Source: Oryzisolibacter sp. LB2S
GTDB taxonomy: Bacteria; Pseudomonadota; Gammaproteobacteria; Burkholderiales; Burkholderiaceae_C
Reading direction: 5' to 3'
Length of the DNA stretch: 64,000 bases
Assembly: GCF_040732315.1 (NCBI RefSeq)
Contig: NZ_CP160388.1
Span: forward strand, 3,314,494-3,378,493
This document shows, piece after piece, positions 7,644 to 17,475 of this stretch (the stretch's first letter is position 1; every line of letters begins with the position of its first letter). Under the pieces are notes generated by a model that was given only the letters and a program-made list of their open reading frames with translations, made no database searches and was not told the DNA's origin. Both the position numbers and the translations under genes were made by a program.

Positions 7644-9440
7644 TCAGGCCAGCGCGGCGTCCGTGTCCATCAGCACCTTGCTGCCGGCACGTGCCGTGCG
7701 CATCAGCGTCTGCACCTCGGGGAACAGCTTCCCGAAATAGAAACGCGCCGTCTGCAGCTTGGCGGTGTAGAACGGGTCGGTGCTGCCCGCGGCAATCGCG
7801 CGCAGCGACACCTGGGCCATGCGCGCAAACAGGTAGCCGAACACCAGATGGCCGGCCACGCGCAGATAGTCCACGGCGGCGGCGCCCACCTCGTCGGGGT
7901 TTTGCATGCCGCGGAAGCCGATCTCGGTGGTGAACTTCGTCATCTGGTCGCCCAGCATGGCAATCGGGTTGATGAACTCGGCCATCTTCTCGTTCACGCC
8001 TTCTTCCATCACCAGCTGGCCCACGAGCTTGCCGAACTTCTTGAGCGTCGCGCCCTGGTTGCCCAGCACCTTGCGGCCCAGCAGATCGAGCGACTGCACG
8101 GTGTTCGTGCCCTCGTAGATCATGTTGATGCGGTTGTCGCGCACAAACTGCTCCATGCCCCATTCCTTGATGAAGCCATGGCCGCCGAACACCTGCATGC
8201 AGGCGTTGGTGGCAATGTGGCCGTTGTCGGTGACAAAGGCCTTGACGATGGGGGTCAGCAGCGCGACCAGCTCATCGCTGTCCTTGCGCACCTTCTCGTC
8301 GGGGTGGCTGTGGCTCTTGTCCAGCAGCAGCGTGCAGAAGATCTGCAGCGCACGCGCGCCCTCGGCATAGGCCTTGGCGGTGAGCAGCATCTTGCGCACG
8401 TCGGGGTGGACGATGATGGGGTCGGCGTCCTTGTCCTTGGCCTTGGTGCCGGACAGGCTGCGCATCTGGATGCGGTCCTTGGCGTAGGCCAGCGCGTTCT
8501 GGAAGGCCACCTCGGTCAGGCCCAGCGACTGGTTGCCCACGCCCAGACGGGCGGCGTTCATCATCACGAACATGGCGGCCAGGCCCTTGTTGGGCTCGCC
8601 CACCAGGGTGCCCGTGGCGCCGTCGATGCTGATCTGCGCCGTGGCATTGCCGTGTATGCCCATCTTGTGCTCCAGGCCCGTGCAGAAGATGGGGTTGCGG
8701 CCACCCAGCGATCCATCGGCATTCACATGGAACTTCGGGACCACGAACAGGCTGATGCCCTTGCTGCCCCTTGGCGCGTCGGGCAGGCGGGCCAGCACCA
8801 GGTGCACGATGTTCTCGGCCACGTCATGCTCGCCGGCGCTGATGAAGATCTTGTTGCCGGTGATCCTGTAGGTGCCGTCGGCCTGGGGCTCGGCCTTGGT
8901 GCGCAGCAGGCCCAGGTCGGTGCCGCAATGCGGCTCGGTCAGGCACATGGTGCCGGTCCACTGGCCGCTGACCAGCTTGGGCAGGTAGGTCTTCTTCTGC
9001 TCGTCCGTGCCATGGGCCAACAGGGCCTCGTAGGCGCCATGCGACAGGCCGGGGTACATGGTCCAGGCCTGGTTGGCGCTGTTGAGCATCTCGTACAGGC
9101 ACTGGTTGACGGTGTGCGGCAGGCCCTGGCCGCCAAACGCGGGGTCGCAGGACAGGGCCGGCCAGCCGCCCTCGATGTAGGTGGCATAGGCCTCCTTGAA
9201 GCCCTTGGGCGTGGTGACGCTGTAGTCCTGCTTGTTGTGCGTGCAGCCCTCGGCATCGCCGCTGATGTTCAGCGGAAAGGCCACCTCGGCGGCGAACTTG
9301 CCGGCCTCCTCGAGCACGGCGTTGATGGTGTCGGCGTCGGTCTCGGCATGCGCGGGCATGGCCTTGAACTCGTCGGCGACGTGGAAGACTTCATGCAGCA
9401 CGAATTGCATGTCGCGCAGCGGCGGCGTGTAGGTAGGCAT
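7644..9440 (-). CDS. acyl-CoA dehydrogenase (large, ~600-residue class)
   Basis: A 598-residue FAD-dependent acyl-CoA dehydrogenase, longer than the ~390-residue classical enzymes because of an extra C-terminal domain. It matches the FadE/DmdC-like class. Visible are MCLTEPHCGTDLG (FAD/substrate region, about 160-172), a GNKIFISAGEHD stretch (about 195-206) and the C-terminal FGGHGFIKEWGMEQ with MIYEGTNTVQSLDL, the segment that carries the catalytic glutamate in relatives. It catalyses the first oxidation step of beta-oxidation. GAGGAGAG lies six bases before the ATG. It heads the cluster on the minus strand, next to a TetR gene. Confidence 0.9.
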   Translation of the reverse strand: MPTYTPPLRDMQFVLHEVFHVADEFKAMPAHAETDADTINAVLEEAGKFAAEVAFPLNISGDAEGCTHNKQDYSVTTPKGFKEAYATYIEGGWPALSCDPAFGGQGLPHTVNQCLYEMLNSANQAWTMYPGLSHGAYEALLAHGTDEQKKTYLPKLVSGQWTGTMCLTEPHCGTDLGLLRTKAEPQADGTYRITGNKIFISAGEHDVAENIVHLVLARLPDAPRGSKGISLFVVPKFHVNADGSLGGRNPIFCTGLEHKMGIHGNATAQISIDGATGTLVGEPNKGLAAMFVMMNAARLGVGNQSLGLTEVAFQNALAYAKDRIQMRSLSGTKAKDKDADPIIVHPDVRKMLLTAKAYAEGARALQIFCTLLLDKSHSHPDEKVRKDSDELVALLTPIVKAFVTDNGHIATNACMQVFGGHGFIKEWGMEQFVRDNRINMIYEGTNTVQSLDLLGRKVLGNQGATLKKFGKLVGQLVMEEGVNEKMAEFINPIAMLGDQMTKFTTEIGFRGMQNPDEVGAAAVDYLRVAGHLVFGYLFARMAQVSLRAIAAGSTDPFYTAKLQTARFYFGKLFPEVQTLMRTARAGSKVLMDTDAALA

Positions 9441-9504
9441 GTGAACTCTCCTCTCGAGGTGGGGTGGCTGATGTGATAGGGGTGAAAGAAAAACCGGCGC
9501 CGCC

Positions 9505-10152
9505 CTATGCGGCGTAGCGCGCCAGAATGTTGTCGAAGGCGGTATTGGCCCGCGCGATCGAGCCGGGCGTGCGCAGAAAGCGCGCCTCGTAGTGCAGCGC
9601 GAGGATCAGGCCGTGGATCTCGAACAGCAGCTGCTCCTCCCGCACGTCGGCGCGCAGCTGGCCGCATTCCTTGCACTGCGTGATGGCGCGCTTCATCGCC
9701 GTCTGCCAGGTCTGCACCGACTGGGCCAGCGCGTCGCGCACGGGCCCCTCGCGGTCATCGAACTCGACCGCGCCGCTGATGTAGATGCAGCCCGAGTCGA
9801 TCTCTATCGAGGTGCGCTTCATCCAGTTGCCGAACATGGCGCGCAGGCGCGCAATGCCGCGCGGCTCGCTCATGGCGGGGTAGAACACCTCCTGCTCGAA
9901 GCGCTGGTGGTATTCGCGGATCACGGAAATCTGCAGCTCCTCGCGCGAGCCAAAATGCGCGAACACGCCCGACTTGCTCATGCCCGTGACATCGGCCAGC
10001 GCGCCGATGGACAGGCCCTCGAGCCCGATGTGCGCGGCCAGGCCCAATGCCGCATCCACGATCACGGCCTTGGTCTGCTGCCCCTTTTGCAGGGCGCGAC
10101 CTTCGCGACGCGGCGCGCGGGCAGTCTTGGCGGAGGGAGGCGAGGTGGGCAT
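9505..10152 (-). CDS. TetR/AcrR family transcriptional regulator
   Basis: A 215-residue regulator with an N-terminal helix-turn-helix (LSIGALADVTGMSKSGVFAH, about 48-67) followed by a TetR-type ligand domain. I place the start at the ATG at 10152 (MPTSPPSAKTARAP); the open frame continues upstream, but the palindrome GAACGATCGTTC at 10168-10179 would then lie inside the gene. That palindrome is well placed for autoregulation. The position at the head of the acyl-CoA degradation cluster suggests it responds to an acyl-CoA or fatty acid, which is inference. The effector cannot be read from the sequence. Confidence 0.85.
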   Translation of the reverse strand: MPTSPPSAKTARAPRREGRALQKGQQTKAVIVDAALGLAAHIGLEGLSIGALADVTGMSKSGVFAHFGSREELQISVIREYHQRFEQEVFYPAMSEPRGIARLRAMFGNWMKRTSIEIDSGCIYISGAVEFDDREGPVRDALAQSVQTWQTAMKRAITQCKECGQLRADVREEQLLFEIHGLILALHYEARFLRTPGSIARANTAFDNILARYAA

Positions 10153-10167
10153 GGCACAAAATAAAAC

Positions 10168-10179
10168 GAACGATCGTTC
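10168..10179. promoter_or_regulatory. palindromic TetR-type operator
   Basis: GAACGATCGTTC is a perfect 12-bp palindrome, extended to an imperfect CGAACGATCGTTCT, lying 16 nt before the ATG of the TetR gene. Size, symmetry and position fit a self-binding TetR-family operator. Binding is inferred. Confidence 0.6.
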
Positions 10180-10236
10180 TATTCTGCATGAAATGCCGGT
10201 GCGGCACCAGTCTTTGCAGCCGCGCAGAGCGCACCC

Positions 10237-10252
10237 AAGGGTAAACACCTAG
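10237..10252. promoter_or_regulatory. AAGGGTAAACACCTAG motif upstream of the TetR gene
   Basis: This motif resembles those at 106-119 and 30083-30098 (AGGG, an A-rich centre, CCTAG). It lies 85 nt upstream of the TetR start on the minus strand. It may be a binding site for a shared regulator. Confidence 0.3.
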
Positions 10253-10355
10253 TTGCTCACCGACCGCACAAGCGCAGCCACGGTGAGCGGGAGGCGAGAG
10301 AGCCGGAACAATGTGCCGGCGAGGCGGTCCGGCTCCGGGCCGGTGCCCCCCCCCG

Positions 10356-11000
10356 CTAGAACATCAACGCCAGCGTCGCATCCATGTGCTCGGTGGGCAA
10401 GCGGCGAAAACCCGTGCGGGCATAGCGCTGCAGGCGCCCGCGCAGCAGGTCGCACAGGGCGGCGGCGCGCACCTGGGCCTGAGCCGTGGGAGCGGCGACA
10501 CCCTCGGCATCGGCGGCAGGCCGCAGGCACTGGCGCAGCGTGGATTCCAGCTTGTCGAAGAACAGGTTCATCCGCTGCTGCAGGCGCTCGTTCTCGAATA
10601 CCAGCGCATCACCCACCATGACGCGCACCATGCCCGGATTGCGCTCTGCAAACTGCAGCACCATGGTGACGATATGCGCCGCGCGCTGGGCACCATCCGC
10701 GTCGCCGGGGTGGTCCACCACCTGACGCACCAGCGTGAACACGCTGCGCTCCACGAAATCGATCAGGCCCTCGAACATCTGCGCCTTGCTCGCGAAATGG
10801 CGGTAGAGCGCCGCCTCGCTCACCGACAGCTGGCGCGCCAGCGCCGCCGTGGTGATGCGCTCGGCGCCCGGCTGCTCCAACATGGTGGCCAGCGCCTGCA
10901 GGATCTGCTCGCGCCGCTCGCCAGGCCGCGGCCGGCGACGCGGTGCGGCTGCACCATTGGATGGAGAGAGTTCGGGGGTGGCAGAGGAGGAATCGGGCAT
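10356..11000 (-). CDS. slmA: nucleoid occlusion factor SlmA (TetR family)
   Basis: A 214-residue TetR-family protein resembling E. coli SlmA, which binds DNA sites on the chromosome and blocks FtsZ ring assembly over the nucleoid. The helix-turn-helix region RITTAALARQLSVSEAALYRHF (about 44-65) and the segments FAERNPGM and FENERLQQRMN match SlmA closely. The N-terminal ~25 residues are a low-complexity Ser/Pro/Arg extension. I start at the ATG at 11000; upstream in-frame codons give unrelated sequence. argB lies upstream in the same direction, separated by 239 bp. An ordinary TetR repressor is the alternative. Confidence 0.85.
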   Translation of the reverse strand: MPDSSSATPELSPSNGAAAPRRRPRPGERREQILQALATMLEQPGAERITTAALARQLSVSEAALYRHFASKAQMFEGLIDFVERSVFTLVRQVVDHPGDADGAQRAAHIVTMVLQFAERNPGMVRVMVGDALVFENERLQQRMNLFFDKLESTLRQCLRPAADAEGVAAPTAQAQVRAAALCDLLRGRLQRYARTGFRRLPTEHMDATLALMF

Positions 11001-11239
11001 ATTGCAACAAATGTATGCAATTGATTCTCGCACAGCACATGCCGATCCTGTGTCAGTGCTATCCACAACCGTCGCAGGCAAGCAACCCCGTTCGTGAGCG
11101 GGGTCGTGGCCGGTGGTCCGCCAAACATGGGCCGAGCATCGACATCGATGCAGCCCCCTGTACGTCCCAGGGGCCTGCCCTATCACGCAAGCGAGCCGTC
11201 GGAAGCGAGTGGAGAGCCCCGCCATCCGCGGCGAGCCCC

Positions 11240-12130
11240 TCACTCGCTGCGAATCATGGTGCCGTAGGCCTGATCCGTCAGAATCTCCAGCAGCATGGAA
11301 TGCGGCACCCGGCCATCGACCACATGCACAGCATTCACCCCCGCCTTGGCGGCATCGATGGCGCCGGCGAGCTTGGGCAGCATGCCGCCGGAGATGGTGC
11401 CGTCGGCGATCAACGCGTCGATCTGCACCGGCGTGAGCTCGGGCAACAGCTGACCCTGCTTGTCCAGCACGCCCGGGATGTTGGTCAGCATCACGAGCTT
11501 CTCGGCCTGCAGCACCGTCGCCAGGCGGCTGGCCACGACGTCGGCGTTGATGTTGTAGCTCTCGTTGTTCTCACCAAAGCCAATGGGGCTGACGACGGGA
11601 ATGAAGGCGTCGTCCTGCAGCGCCTTGACCACGCTCGGGTCGATCTCCACGATGTCGCCCACCTGACCCACGTCGTACTCGATGCTCGGATCCTTGTGGT
11701 CCACCATCTTGAGCTTGCGAGCGCGAATCATGCCGCCGTCGCGCCCCGTCAGGCCCACGGCCTTGCCGCCCGCGTGGTGGATCAGGCCCACGATGTCCTG
11801 CTGCACCTCACCGGCCAGCACCCACTCGACCACCTCCATGGTCTCGGCATCGGTCACGCGCATGCCCTGGATGAACTCGCCCTTCTTGCCCAGGCGATGG
11901 AGCGCCGCCTCAATCTGCGGGCCGCCGCCATGCACGACCACGGGGTTGATGCCCACGAGCTTGAGCAGCACCACATCCTCGGCAAAGTCCTGCTGCAGCT
12001 CCGGGTCGGTCATGGCATTGCCGCCGTACTTGATGACCATGGTCTTGCCATGGAACTTGCGGATGTAGGGCAGCGCCTGGGCCAGGATTTCGGCCTTGTC
12101 GCGGGGGGCTATGGTGGAGAGATCGGTCAT
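11240..12130 (-). CDS. argB: acetylglutamate kinase
   Basis: A 296-residue amino-acid kinase that phosphorylates N-acetylglutamate with ATP, the second step of arginine biosynthesis. The N-terminal nucleotide motif VIKYGGNAM (about 32-40), the glycine-rich VVHGGGPQI (about 66-74) and the substrate segment near [11 protein letters not shown] are present. Length is typical. The ATG at 12130 (MTDLSTIAP) is chosen over one six codons upstream because the family starts here. The other arginine genes are not in the window. Confidence 0.95.
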   Translation of the reverse strand: MTDLSTIAPRDKAEILAQALPYIRKFHGKTMVIKYGGNAMTDPELQQDFAEDVVLLKLVGINPVVVHGGGPQIEAALHRLGKKGEFIQGMRVTDAETMEVVEWVLAGEVQQDIVGLIHHAGGKAVGLTGRDGGMIRARKLKMVDHKDPSIEYDVGQVGDIVEIDPSVVKALQDDAFIPVVSPIGFGENNESYNINADVVASRLATVLQAEKLVMLTNIPGVLDKQGQLLPELTPVQIDALIADGTISGGMLPKLAGAIDAAKAGVNAVHVVDGRVPHSMLLEILTDQAYGTMIRSE

Positions 12131-12179
12131 CGTGCAGCCTGTGGACAAGCAAGAGCAAAAGAAGCGAAATTGTGCAGCA

Positions 12180-13286
12180 TCAAAAGCGCATCCAGCCAGG
12201 CACCTTGAACCGCACGATGGCGATGTAGGCCGCCAAATAGGTCGCGCAGAACAAGGCGCAGAACGCCATCAGGACCGGTGTGTTTCGCCAGAACAGCACG
12301 GCCGGCACCACGGTGAGCATGGTGAACCCCCATAGGTAGGGTGACGTTCGGTTATTGCGTATCAACATGTCGCGCGCCTCGTCGTCGCCGTCGAACACAC
12401 CGCGCACGATCCGCCGGTACACCAGTTGGTGGAAATGAAGCGCATCGGCCATGCCAGGCGAATCACCTCGCACCAACTTGCGATAAATGGAGAACACCGT
12501 TTCCCACACAGGGTAGATCAGCAACAACATCGGGAACCACGCTGACACCTCTGCATGGCGCTGCACCAAGGCAATACTGGCAAATGCGATCACCACCCCC
12601 CAAAGATAAGCACCACCATCGCCGGCAAACAACCAACCGCGCGGATAGTTCCAGATCAGAAAGCCAGTCGTCGACGCCGCAGTCACCGCCAAAATGCTCG
12701 CAAGCGCACGATCATTCACCTGCAACGCAACATGGGCAAGCGCCAAGCAAACCACTATGGCCACCATGGCTGCTAACCCGTTATACCCGTCAATAATATT
12801 GAACGCGTGCGGCAACCCCGTAATTGCGATTAAGGCCAACACCACGCCCAACCACGGCATGGCATGCATCCAGCCATCGACCACACCAACGCCCAATCGC
12901 GGCACCGCGAGGCCACACCAAGTCACGGCCAGCACGCCGGTGATCAGCGTCAACCCCAGGCGGTAGAGCACCGAGAGCCGTTGCGTCAAGTCCTCCCACA
13001 CGCCGCCCAGGACAGCCGGCAGCAACGCCACGGCCCAAGAAGCCACCCACACGCCCATGCCCAATCGCGTGGGATCCCCAAAATGGCGCGACAGCACCAA
13101 CCCAAGAAGCCAGCCGCCCCACACGCTCACCAGCATGCCCACGCCGCCAAGCCTGGGCGTCTCACCCACATGAAATCTTTGTGGTGCTGCCGGATCGTAA
13201 GAAAAACGGCGACGGCGCGCCCAACGCAGCACGAGCAGCGAGACAAGGGCGGACAGCACGAAAGCAAAAACGGCAAGCAAGAGCAT
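12180..13286 (-). CDS. WecA/WbpL-like undecaprenyl-phosphate sugar-1-phosphate transferase
   Basis: A 368-residue polytopic membrane protein of the MraY/WecA/WbpL family, which transfers a HexNAc-1-phosphate to undecaprenyl phosphate to start O-antigen or capsule synthesis. Roughly ten hydrophobic segments are visible. Diagnostic motifs are [13 protein letters not shown] in the middle and [12 protein letters not shown] about 60 residues later, both lining the Mg-nucleotide site. The C-terminal cytoplasmic loop holds [11 protein letters not shown]. The start at 13286 lies 10 bp after the glycosyltransferase stop, suggesting one operon. The exact sugar is not readable. Confidence 0.88.
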   Translation of the reverse strand: MLLLAVFAFVLSALVSLLVLRWARRRRFSYDPAAPQRFHVGETPRLGGVGMLVSVWGGWLLGLVLSRHFGDPTRLGMGVWVASWAVALLPAVLGGVWEDLTQRLSVLYRLGLTLITGVLAVTWCGLAVPRLGVGVVDGWMHAMPWLGVVLALIAITGLPHAFNIIDGYNGLAAMVAIVVCLALAHVALQVNDRALASILAVTAASTTGFLIWNYPRGWLFAGDGGAYLWGVVIAFASIALVQRHAEVSAWFPMLLLIYPVWETVFSIYRKLVRGDSPGMADALHFHQLVYRRIVRGVFDGDDEARDMLIRNNRTSPYLWGFTMLTVVPAVLFWRNTPVLMAFCALFCATYLAAYIAIVRFKVPGWMRF

Positions 13287-13296
13287 GAAGGGATTT

Positions 13297-14028
13297 TCAG
13301 GCGGAAACGCGCCGCGCTGCTTTGTACTGCCGATACACAGGCGATGCCCATAAACGCAACATGCTGGCCATATGCCAGCGCAGGTGATCGAGTTTGCGAC
13401 TGCTGGCCCTAGCGCCCTCGTGCACCACGACACAATCGGCCCTTTGCAGGCGGAAACCCGCCAACTGGATGCGCAGGCAGAGGTCTACGTCCTCGCAGTA
13501 CATGTGATATGACTCATCAAAGCCACCCACAGTCTCCCATACCGCACGCGGCAACACCATGCAGGCCGCATTGACCCAATCGACGTCATGCTCTGCACGG
13601 CGCAGGAGTCGGCGCCGCCACAACGTCCAGGGAGTCGGGAGAGCGCGCACGCTATCCTGCACTTCGCCCCGCTCGTCCACCTGCAACGGGTAAGCACACC
13701 CGACGCCAGGCAGTGACGCCGCCCGCACCAGTTCCCCCAAAGCTGCGCTGTCACACAATCCAATATCGGGATTGAGCACGCAGACGAAGGGCTCGGTCAC
13801 ACCGCGAAGCGCCCGATTATGGTTGGTGCCAAAGCCAAGTGGGCTGGCGTTTGCGCGCACATTGAGCACGAAGGGCCATCCCCGCCTTGGTGCCTGCGGC
13901 TCGCTCTCTGGCAAATTCAGCGTCAACACGACGCGATCAACAGTGCCCGCACCGAGATCTGCCAGGGAACGCAGCAATTCATGAACCAGATCTGCATGAC
14001 CATGACTTACAACAGAGATCACTAACAA
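13297..14028 (-). CDS. family 2 glycosyltransferase (rhamnosyltransferase-like)
   Basis: A 243-residue GT-A glycosyltransferase. The N-terminal VISVVSHGHADLV (about 3-15), the NPDIGLC segment (about 88-94, DXD-like) and the YHMYCEDVDLCLRI motif (about 181-194, ED catalytic pair) match WbbL-like GT2 rhamnosyltransferases. It probably adds a sugar, plausibly dTDP-rhamnose since rfbBDAC is nearby, to the lipid-linked acceptor made by the WecA-like enzyme encoded just downstream. The donor is inferred from context only. Confidence 0.85.
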   Translation of the reverse strand: MLVISVVSHGHADLVHELLRSLADLGAGTVDRVVLTLNLPESEPQAPRRGWPFVLNVRANASPLGFGTNHNRALRGVTEPFVCVLNPDIGLCDSAALGELVRAASLPGVGCAYPLQVDERGEVQDSVRALPTPWTLWRRRLLRRAEHDVDWVNAACMVLPRAVWETVGGFDESYHMYCEDVDLCLRIQLAGFRLQRADCVVVHEGARASSRKLDHLRWHMASMLRLWASPVYRQYKAARRVSA

Positions 14029-14120
14029 AATAGACTCAGTCCAGAAAGAAATTTTGACTCATCGGAGTGTCGCCGGTTATGACCAACAAACCGACTCTTC
14101 TGCCCGTGCAAGCGGTTGAT

Positions 14121-14423
14121 TCATATGGCCTGGTCAGGACGCATGGGGCTGCAATAGTGATCCAGGTGTCGAACTCGGGAGGCCTCCTGCAGTTCACGCA
14201 GTTGCTTCTCGTACTGCTCTTTGACTTCCAACGGCTTGGTGCGCAGGGCATTTTCCATGCCGCGCTTGCCGTCATCGACCCACTGCTCGACTTCGGAGGG
14301 GCTGAGATCGAAGGCCCGGCTGGCCTCTGAGATCGTGGTCTTGCCCTGGATGATGTCCAGAACCAGGGCGGTTTTGCGCTTGGCTGTCCAGCGCTTGATG
14401 TCGTCTTCCATCAGGGTGCTCAT
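14121..14423 (-). pseudogene. IS3-family OrfA fragment
   Basis: The first ~80 residues (MSTLMEDDIKRWTAKRK onward, with an HTH region SEASRAFDLSPSEVEQWVDDG) match OrfA proteins of IS3-family elements. The expected coiled continuation after QLRELQEA is replaced by ~20 unrelated residues and a stop, so the gene is broken at about 14180. No OrfB or inverted repeats are found. It is an insertion-sequence scar between the initiating transferase genes and the AT-rich glycan genes. Confidence 0.75.
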
Positions 14424-14464
14424 CGTCGTTTCCTTCAACGTTAACACCTGTGCAGGAATTCACT

Positions 14465-14742
14465 GGGTCAATACAAAGGTGCGCTACCGTGGGCTGGCCA
14501 AGAACACCGCAACGCTGACGATGCTGGCGGCACTGGGCAATCTGTGGATGGTGCGCCGAACATTACTGGACTGCAGACATAAGTGCGTCTGCATGGCGCC
14601 AGAAAGGCGCAGCGACCGCGACGAGCGCCGAGATTCGCGTCAATTCACTCTGGAATTGCCGTTCCGACTCACATCACGGAGTCCGAGTCGCATTACTCAT
14701 CTCCTCAACCTCGGCGGGTGGGGTTTTGCAGACCTTCCTTAG
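14465..14742 (+). pseudogene. IS5-family transposase C-terminal fragment
   Basis: From 14467 a plus-strand frame encodes VNTKVRYRGLAKNTATLTM and ALGNLWMVRRTLL, the characteristic C-terminal end of IS5-family transposases, followed by ~45 non-conserved residues to a TAG at 14742. All N-terminal catalytic parts are missing; the junction with the IS3-type scar is at about 14464. This is a non-functional remnant and part of a composite IS graveyard. Confidence 0.7.
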
Positions 14743-14754
14743 GTTGGAAACCCA

Positions 14755-16206
14755 CTAGCGCATCCATCGTCTAAGCCGGCGTAGTGTGCGATAAGCCAGC
14801 CGATAAAGCAAGCGAGAAATATTAAGCTGCGAATCGATGAGGGCCGCCCACTCATCATGGCGCGGAGAGAACTCGCGTGCGAGAGGTGGAGGCGCGAGTG
14901 TTGATGACTCCGATTTTTGCAAGTAAGCGACCAGCACCTCAGGCGTGTGGAACTTCTCATACTGCGCGCGAGAGAGCTGTTTTTCTCCCACAAGCTGCTC
15001 TGCGCGAAGACCCTCGAGATGCGCCAAAAGATCTTCTGGATCAGACCAGTGAAACGCTTCTGGGTATGCCAGCTCGAGGCCGCTCAATATACGCGAGTAC
15101 ATGTGCTGATGCATAATAACGGGCACACTGGCACCCATGGCCTCAATTAGGGTTAGGCCTGCTCCGTATGGAAATGATGCAATGTATGCATCAACGCAGT
15201 GTTCCTGCAGAGCCCTCCAAACACTAGGAACCCACTCAATATATAGAAAGCAATCTTTCGGCAGTCCTTCTTTGCGAATTCCTTTGCGTATCCGGCGCAA
15301 GGCCCAGGGGGTTAGCCTTCCAATGTGGATATGCTTTCCACGAGTTGCTTTGATTATGTGCGGAATGAGATCTATGTAGCTTAAGTAATATGGGATCTCG
15401 ATCTTATTTGATCGCGCCGCCGTGGCAGTAATTAGGCCGCCCCCGACATTTGCACAAGTTGCAGCAAGAGTGCCACCTTTATCCTCAAAAGTAAGTGGAA
15501 GATAGCAATTCTCAATAGCTAACTCATTGCGACAGTGATGGTACCCCATTGGATGCAGATCAACATGAGCAACATGACTCATATACACCCCAAGACAAAG
15601 ATGGTGGTCGCCGTGATGGTAAAAACTTACGTCTAAATCAAGTTCCGGTACTAGAGCAGCTATTGCAACACTATCTTGATGATGATTAAACAAGTGGACG
15701 CGCTCCGGCTTGTGTCGCAGCAATATTGACTGAAGCCACAATAGTCGATGCCGAAAGTCTCCGCGCGGAGCCTGTTTGAATTGTACATTTCCAATCCCTG
15801 ATAGACACTGCAGGATGTAATCACCATCCGAGGATCCGGAAATCTCCGTCGACAGGATTAAGTGATTTTTTTCTGGCTGTGCGCGTATGAAATCCAAAAC
15901 AAGCCGCGAGTGACCACCAGAACTCTGCAGGCGACTTACAATATAGACAGTGATATTTGCATCAACGTCCGCAACATCTTCATAAAACCGAGATTCGATC
16001 GCATCGTGCAAATTGGAGCGACCAATTTTAATACACAAGCCATCAAGCTCCCTAGAGGCGAAAACTTGCGCGGTGCAGAGAGGCTCAGTTATTATCCGCT
16101 CAACAAAATCATGAATAAGATTCAGACCCGCGTTAAGCCGCCCCTGGGCGATCGCCAGTTCTACTTTTTCTGCAAGTGACCGCACTGAGTGGAAATTAGT
16201 ATTCAC
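14755..16206 (-). CDS. GT-B type glycosyltransferase (GT4-like)
   Basis: A 483-residue protein with a divergent GT-B organisation. An acceptor-side half contains ITVYIVSRLQSSGGHSRLVL (about 85-104), and the donor half contains HIHIGRLTPWALRRIRKG and YIASFPYGAGLTLIEAMGAS (about 345-364), where the glutamate of the EX7E-like motif resides. It begins with a GTG codon at 16206 without an obvious Shine-Dalgarno. Base composition is much lower in GC than flanking genes, suggesting transfer. It probably builds the repeating unit of the surface polysaccharide. Donor and linkage are unknown. Confidence 0.75.
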   Translation of the reverse strand: MNTNFHSVRSLAEKVELAIAQGRLNAGLNLIHDFVERIITEPLCTAQVFASRELDGLCIKIGRSNLHDAIESRFYEDVADVDANITVYIVSRLQSSGGHSRLVLDFIRAQPEKNHLILSTEISGSSDGDYILQCLSGIGNVQFKQAPRGDFRHRLLWLQSILLRHKPERVHLFNHHQDSVAIAALVPELDLDVSFYHHGDHHLCLGVYMSHVAHVDLHPMGYHHCRNELAIENCYLPLTFEDKGGTLAATCANVGGGLITATAARSNKIEIPYYLSYIDLIPHIIKATRGKHIHIGRLTPWALRRIRKGIRKEGLPKDCFLYIEWVPSVWRALQEHCVDAYIASFPYGAGLTLIEAMGASVPVIMHQHMYSRILSGLELAYPEAFHWSDPEDLLAHLEGLRAEQLVGEKQLSRAQYEKFHTPEVLVAYLQKSESSTLAPPPLAREFSPRHDEWAALIDSQLNISRLLYRLAYRTLRRLRRWMR

Positions 16207-16376
16207 TCGTGATTTTATGTGATAAATGGTCTACCTAAGCTATTTACCGGCCAAATCGCGCGAAAGCGCAAAGATCCATGCCCACCAATAGCTGGTAAAT
16301 CACAGATATTGGAACTTGATCAATTCCACCGCCACTGAAAGGCAACCAACGCCACTCTGGATCGCGACAAGGCAAA

Positions 16377-17471
16377 CTATTTTCGGAAGCTTTTCACCGA
16401 ATTGATAACAGCATCAATTTCAGCGTCAGATAGATCTGGCGACATTGGTAGACTCAAGACTTGCCGGGCCAAACATTCTGCAATAGCAAGCGTCTTGTAG
16501 CCGCTCCCCGCGTAGCAGCCCTGTCGATGTGGCGGGATTGGATAGTGAATAACGGTAGAAATCCCTAGCGCATCGAGATGCGCCTTGAACTCATCGCGAT
16601 AGTCACTGCGAATTACATATAGATGCCATACTGGATCCGCATAATCCGGAACACAAGGAATGGAACCATCAAATCCTCCTAGACACTGAGAATATATGGC
16701 CGCAATCGCTTTTCGCCTATTATTCCATTCATCCAAGAATTTTAACTTAATCCTTAAGAAGGCGGCCTGCATTTCATCAAGCCGGCTATTATAACCAGCA
16801 ACATCATGCTGGTATTTGATTGTAGATCCATAGTTGCGAAGGAGGCGAACTTTATCGGCAATCACATCATCATTCGTAAGCACCGCACCACCATCACCCA
16901 GCGCCCCAAGGTTTTTTCCTGGATAAAAGCTAGTTCCTGCGGCATGACCCAATGATCCCACCTTTCGACCTTTGTATCGAGCACCTTGGGCTTGGGCGGC
17001 ATCCTCAATCACAATCAAGCCATTTCGGGAAGCAATCTCATTTATAGGATCCATATCTGCCGGTTGCCCATATAAATGAACCGGGATAATGGCGCGAGTA
17101 CGTGGGGTAATTGCAGCCTCCACCAAAGCAGGATCAATGTTATGAGTTTCCATGAGAGGCTCCACCGGCACTGGAGTAGCCCCGCATTGGCTCACAGCAA
17201 GCCACGTAGCAATGAACGTATTGGAGGGAACAATAACTTCATCTCCCGGACCAATTTGGTAAGCTCGAAGCAATAAATGAAGTGCCTCCAATCCGTTACC
17301 GACGCCAATGCAGTTCCTTACTTCGCTATACGCCGCAAATTCAGATTCAAATGCTGATAATTCAGGCCCCATAACAAACCACCCAGACTGCATTACCCTT
17401 TGATAGGCCTCGTCGAGTTGTTTACGAATGGGCTGATGAAGACGAGCCAGATTCAAAAATTGAACTTTCAT
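16377..17471 (-). CDS. DegT/DnrJ/EryC1 family sugar aminotransferase (FdtB/QdtB-like)
   Basis: A 364-residue PLP enzyme. The PLP lysine is Lys186 in [15 protein letters not shown], with the preceding aspartate motif [15 protein letters not shown] (about 154-168). In FdtB/QdtB it transaminates dTDP-3-keto-6-deoxyhexose to the 3-amino sugar. The gene follows the 3,4-ketoisomerase gene by 4 bp and the acyltransferase gene is upstream, completing the dTDP-3-acylamino-3,6-dideoxyhexose pathway. I chose the ATG at 17471 because the conserved MKVQFLNL start lies there; an ATG at 17495 would overlap the upstream gene. Confidence 0.88.
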   Translation of the reverse strand: MKVQFLNLARLHQPIRKQLDEAYQRVMQSGWFVMGPELSAFESEFAAYSEVRNCIGVGNGLEALHLLLRAYQIGPGDEVIVPSNTFIATWLAVSQCGATPVPVEPLMETHNIDPALVEAAITPRTRAIIPVHLYGQPADMDPINEIASRNGLIVIEDAAQAQGARYKGRKVGSLGHAAGTSFYPGKNLGALGDGGAVLTNDDVIADKVRLLRNYGSTIKYQHDVAGYNSRLDEMQAAFLRIKLKFLDEWNNRRKAIAAIYSQCLGGFDGSIPCVPDYADPVWHLYVIRSDYRDEFKAHLDALGISTVIHYPIPPHRQGCYAGSGYKTLAIAECLARQVLSLPMSPDLSDAEIDAVINSVKSFRK

Positions 17472-17475
17472 AAAT

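Noticed and set aside
2552..9476. Long plus-strand frames of 758-821 codons opposite the beta-oxidation cluster
   Set aside because: They mirror the minus-strand fadA, fused dehydrogenase and acyl-CoA dehydrogenase genes and show no recognisable domain.
11085..11104. An argB terminator (ACCCCG-N8-CGGGGT)
   Set aside because: The stem is only 6 bp, lies more than 130 bp from the argB stop and has no T-run.
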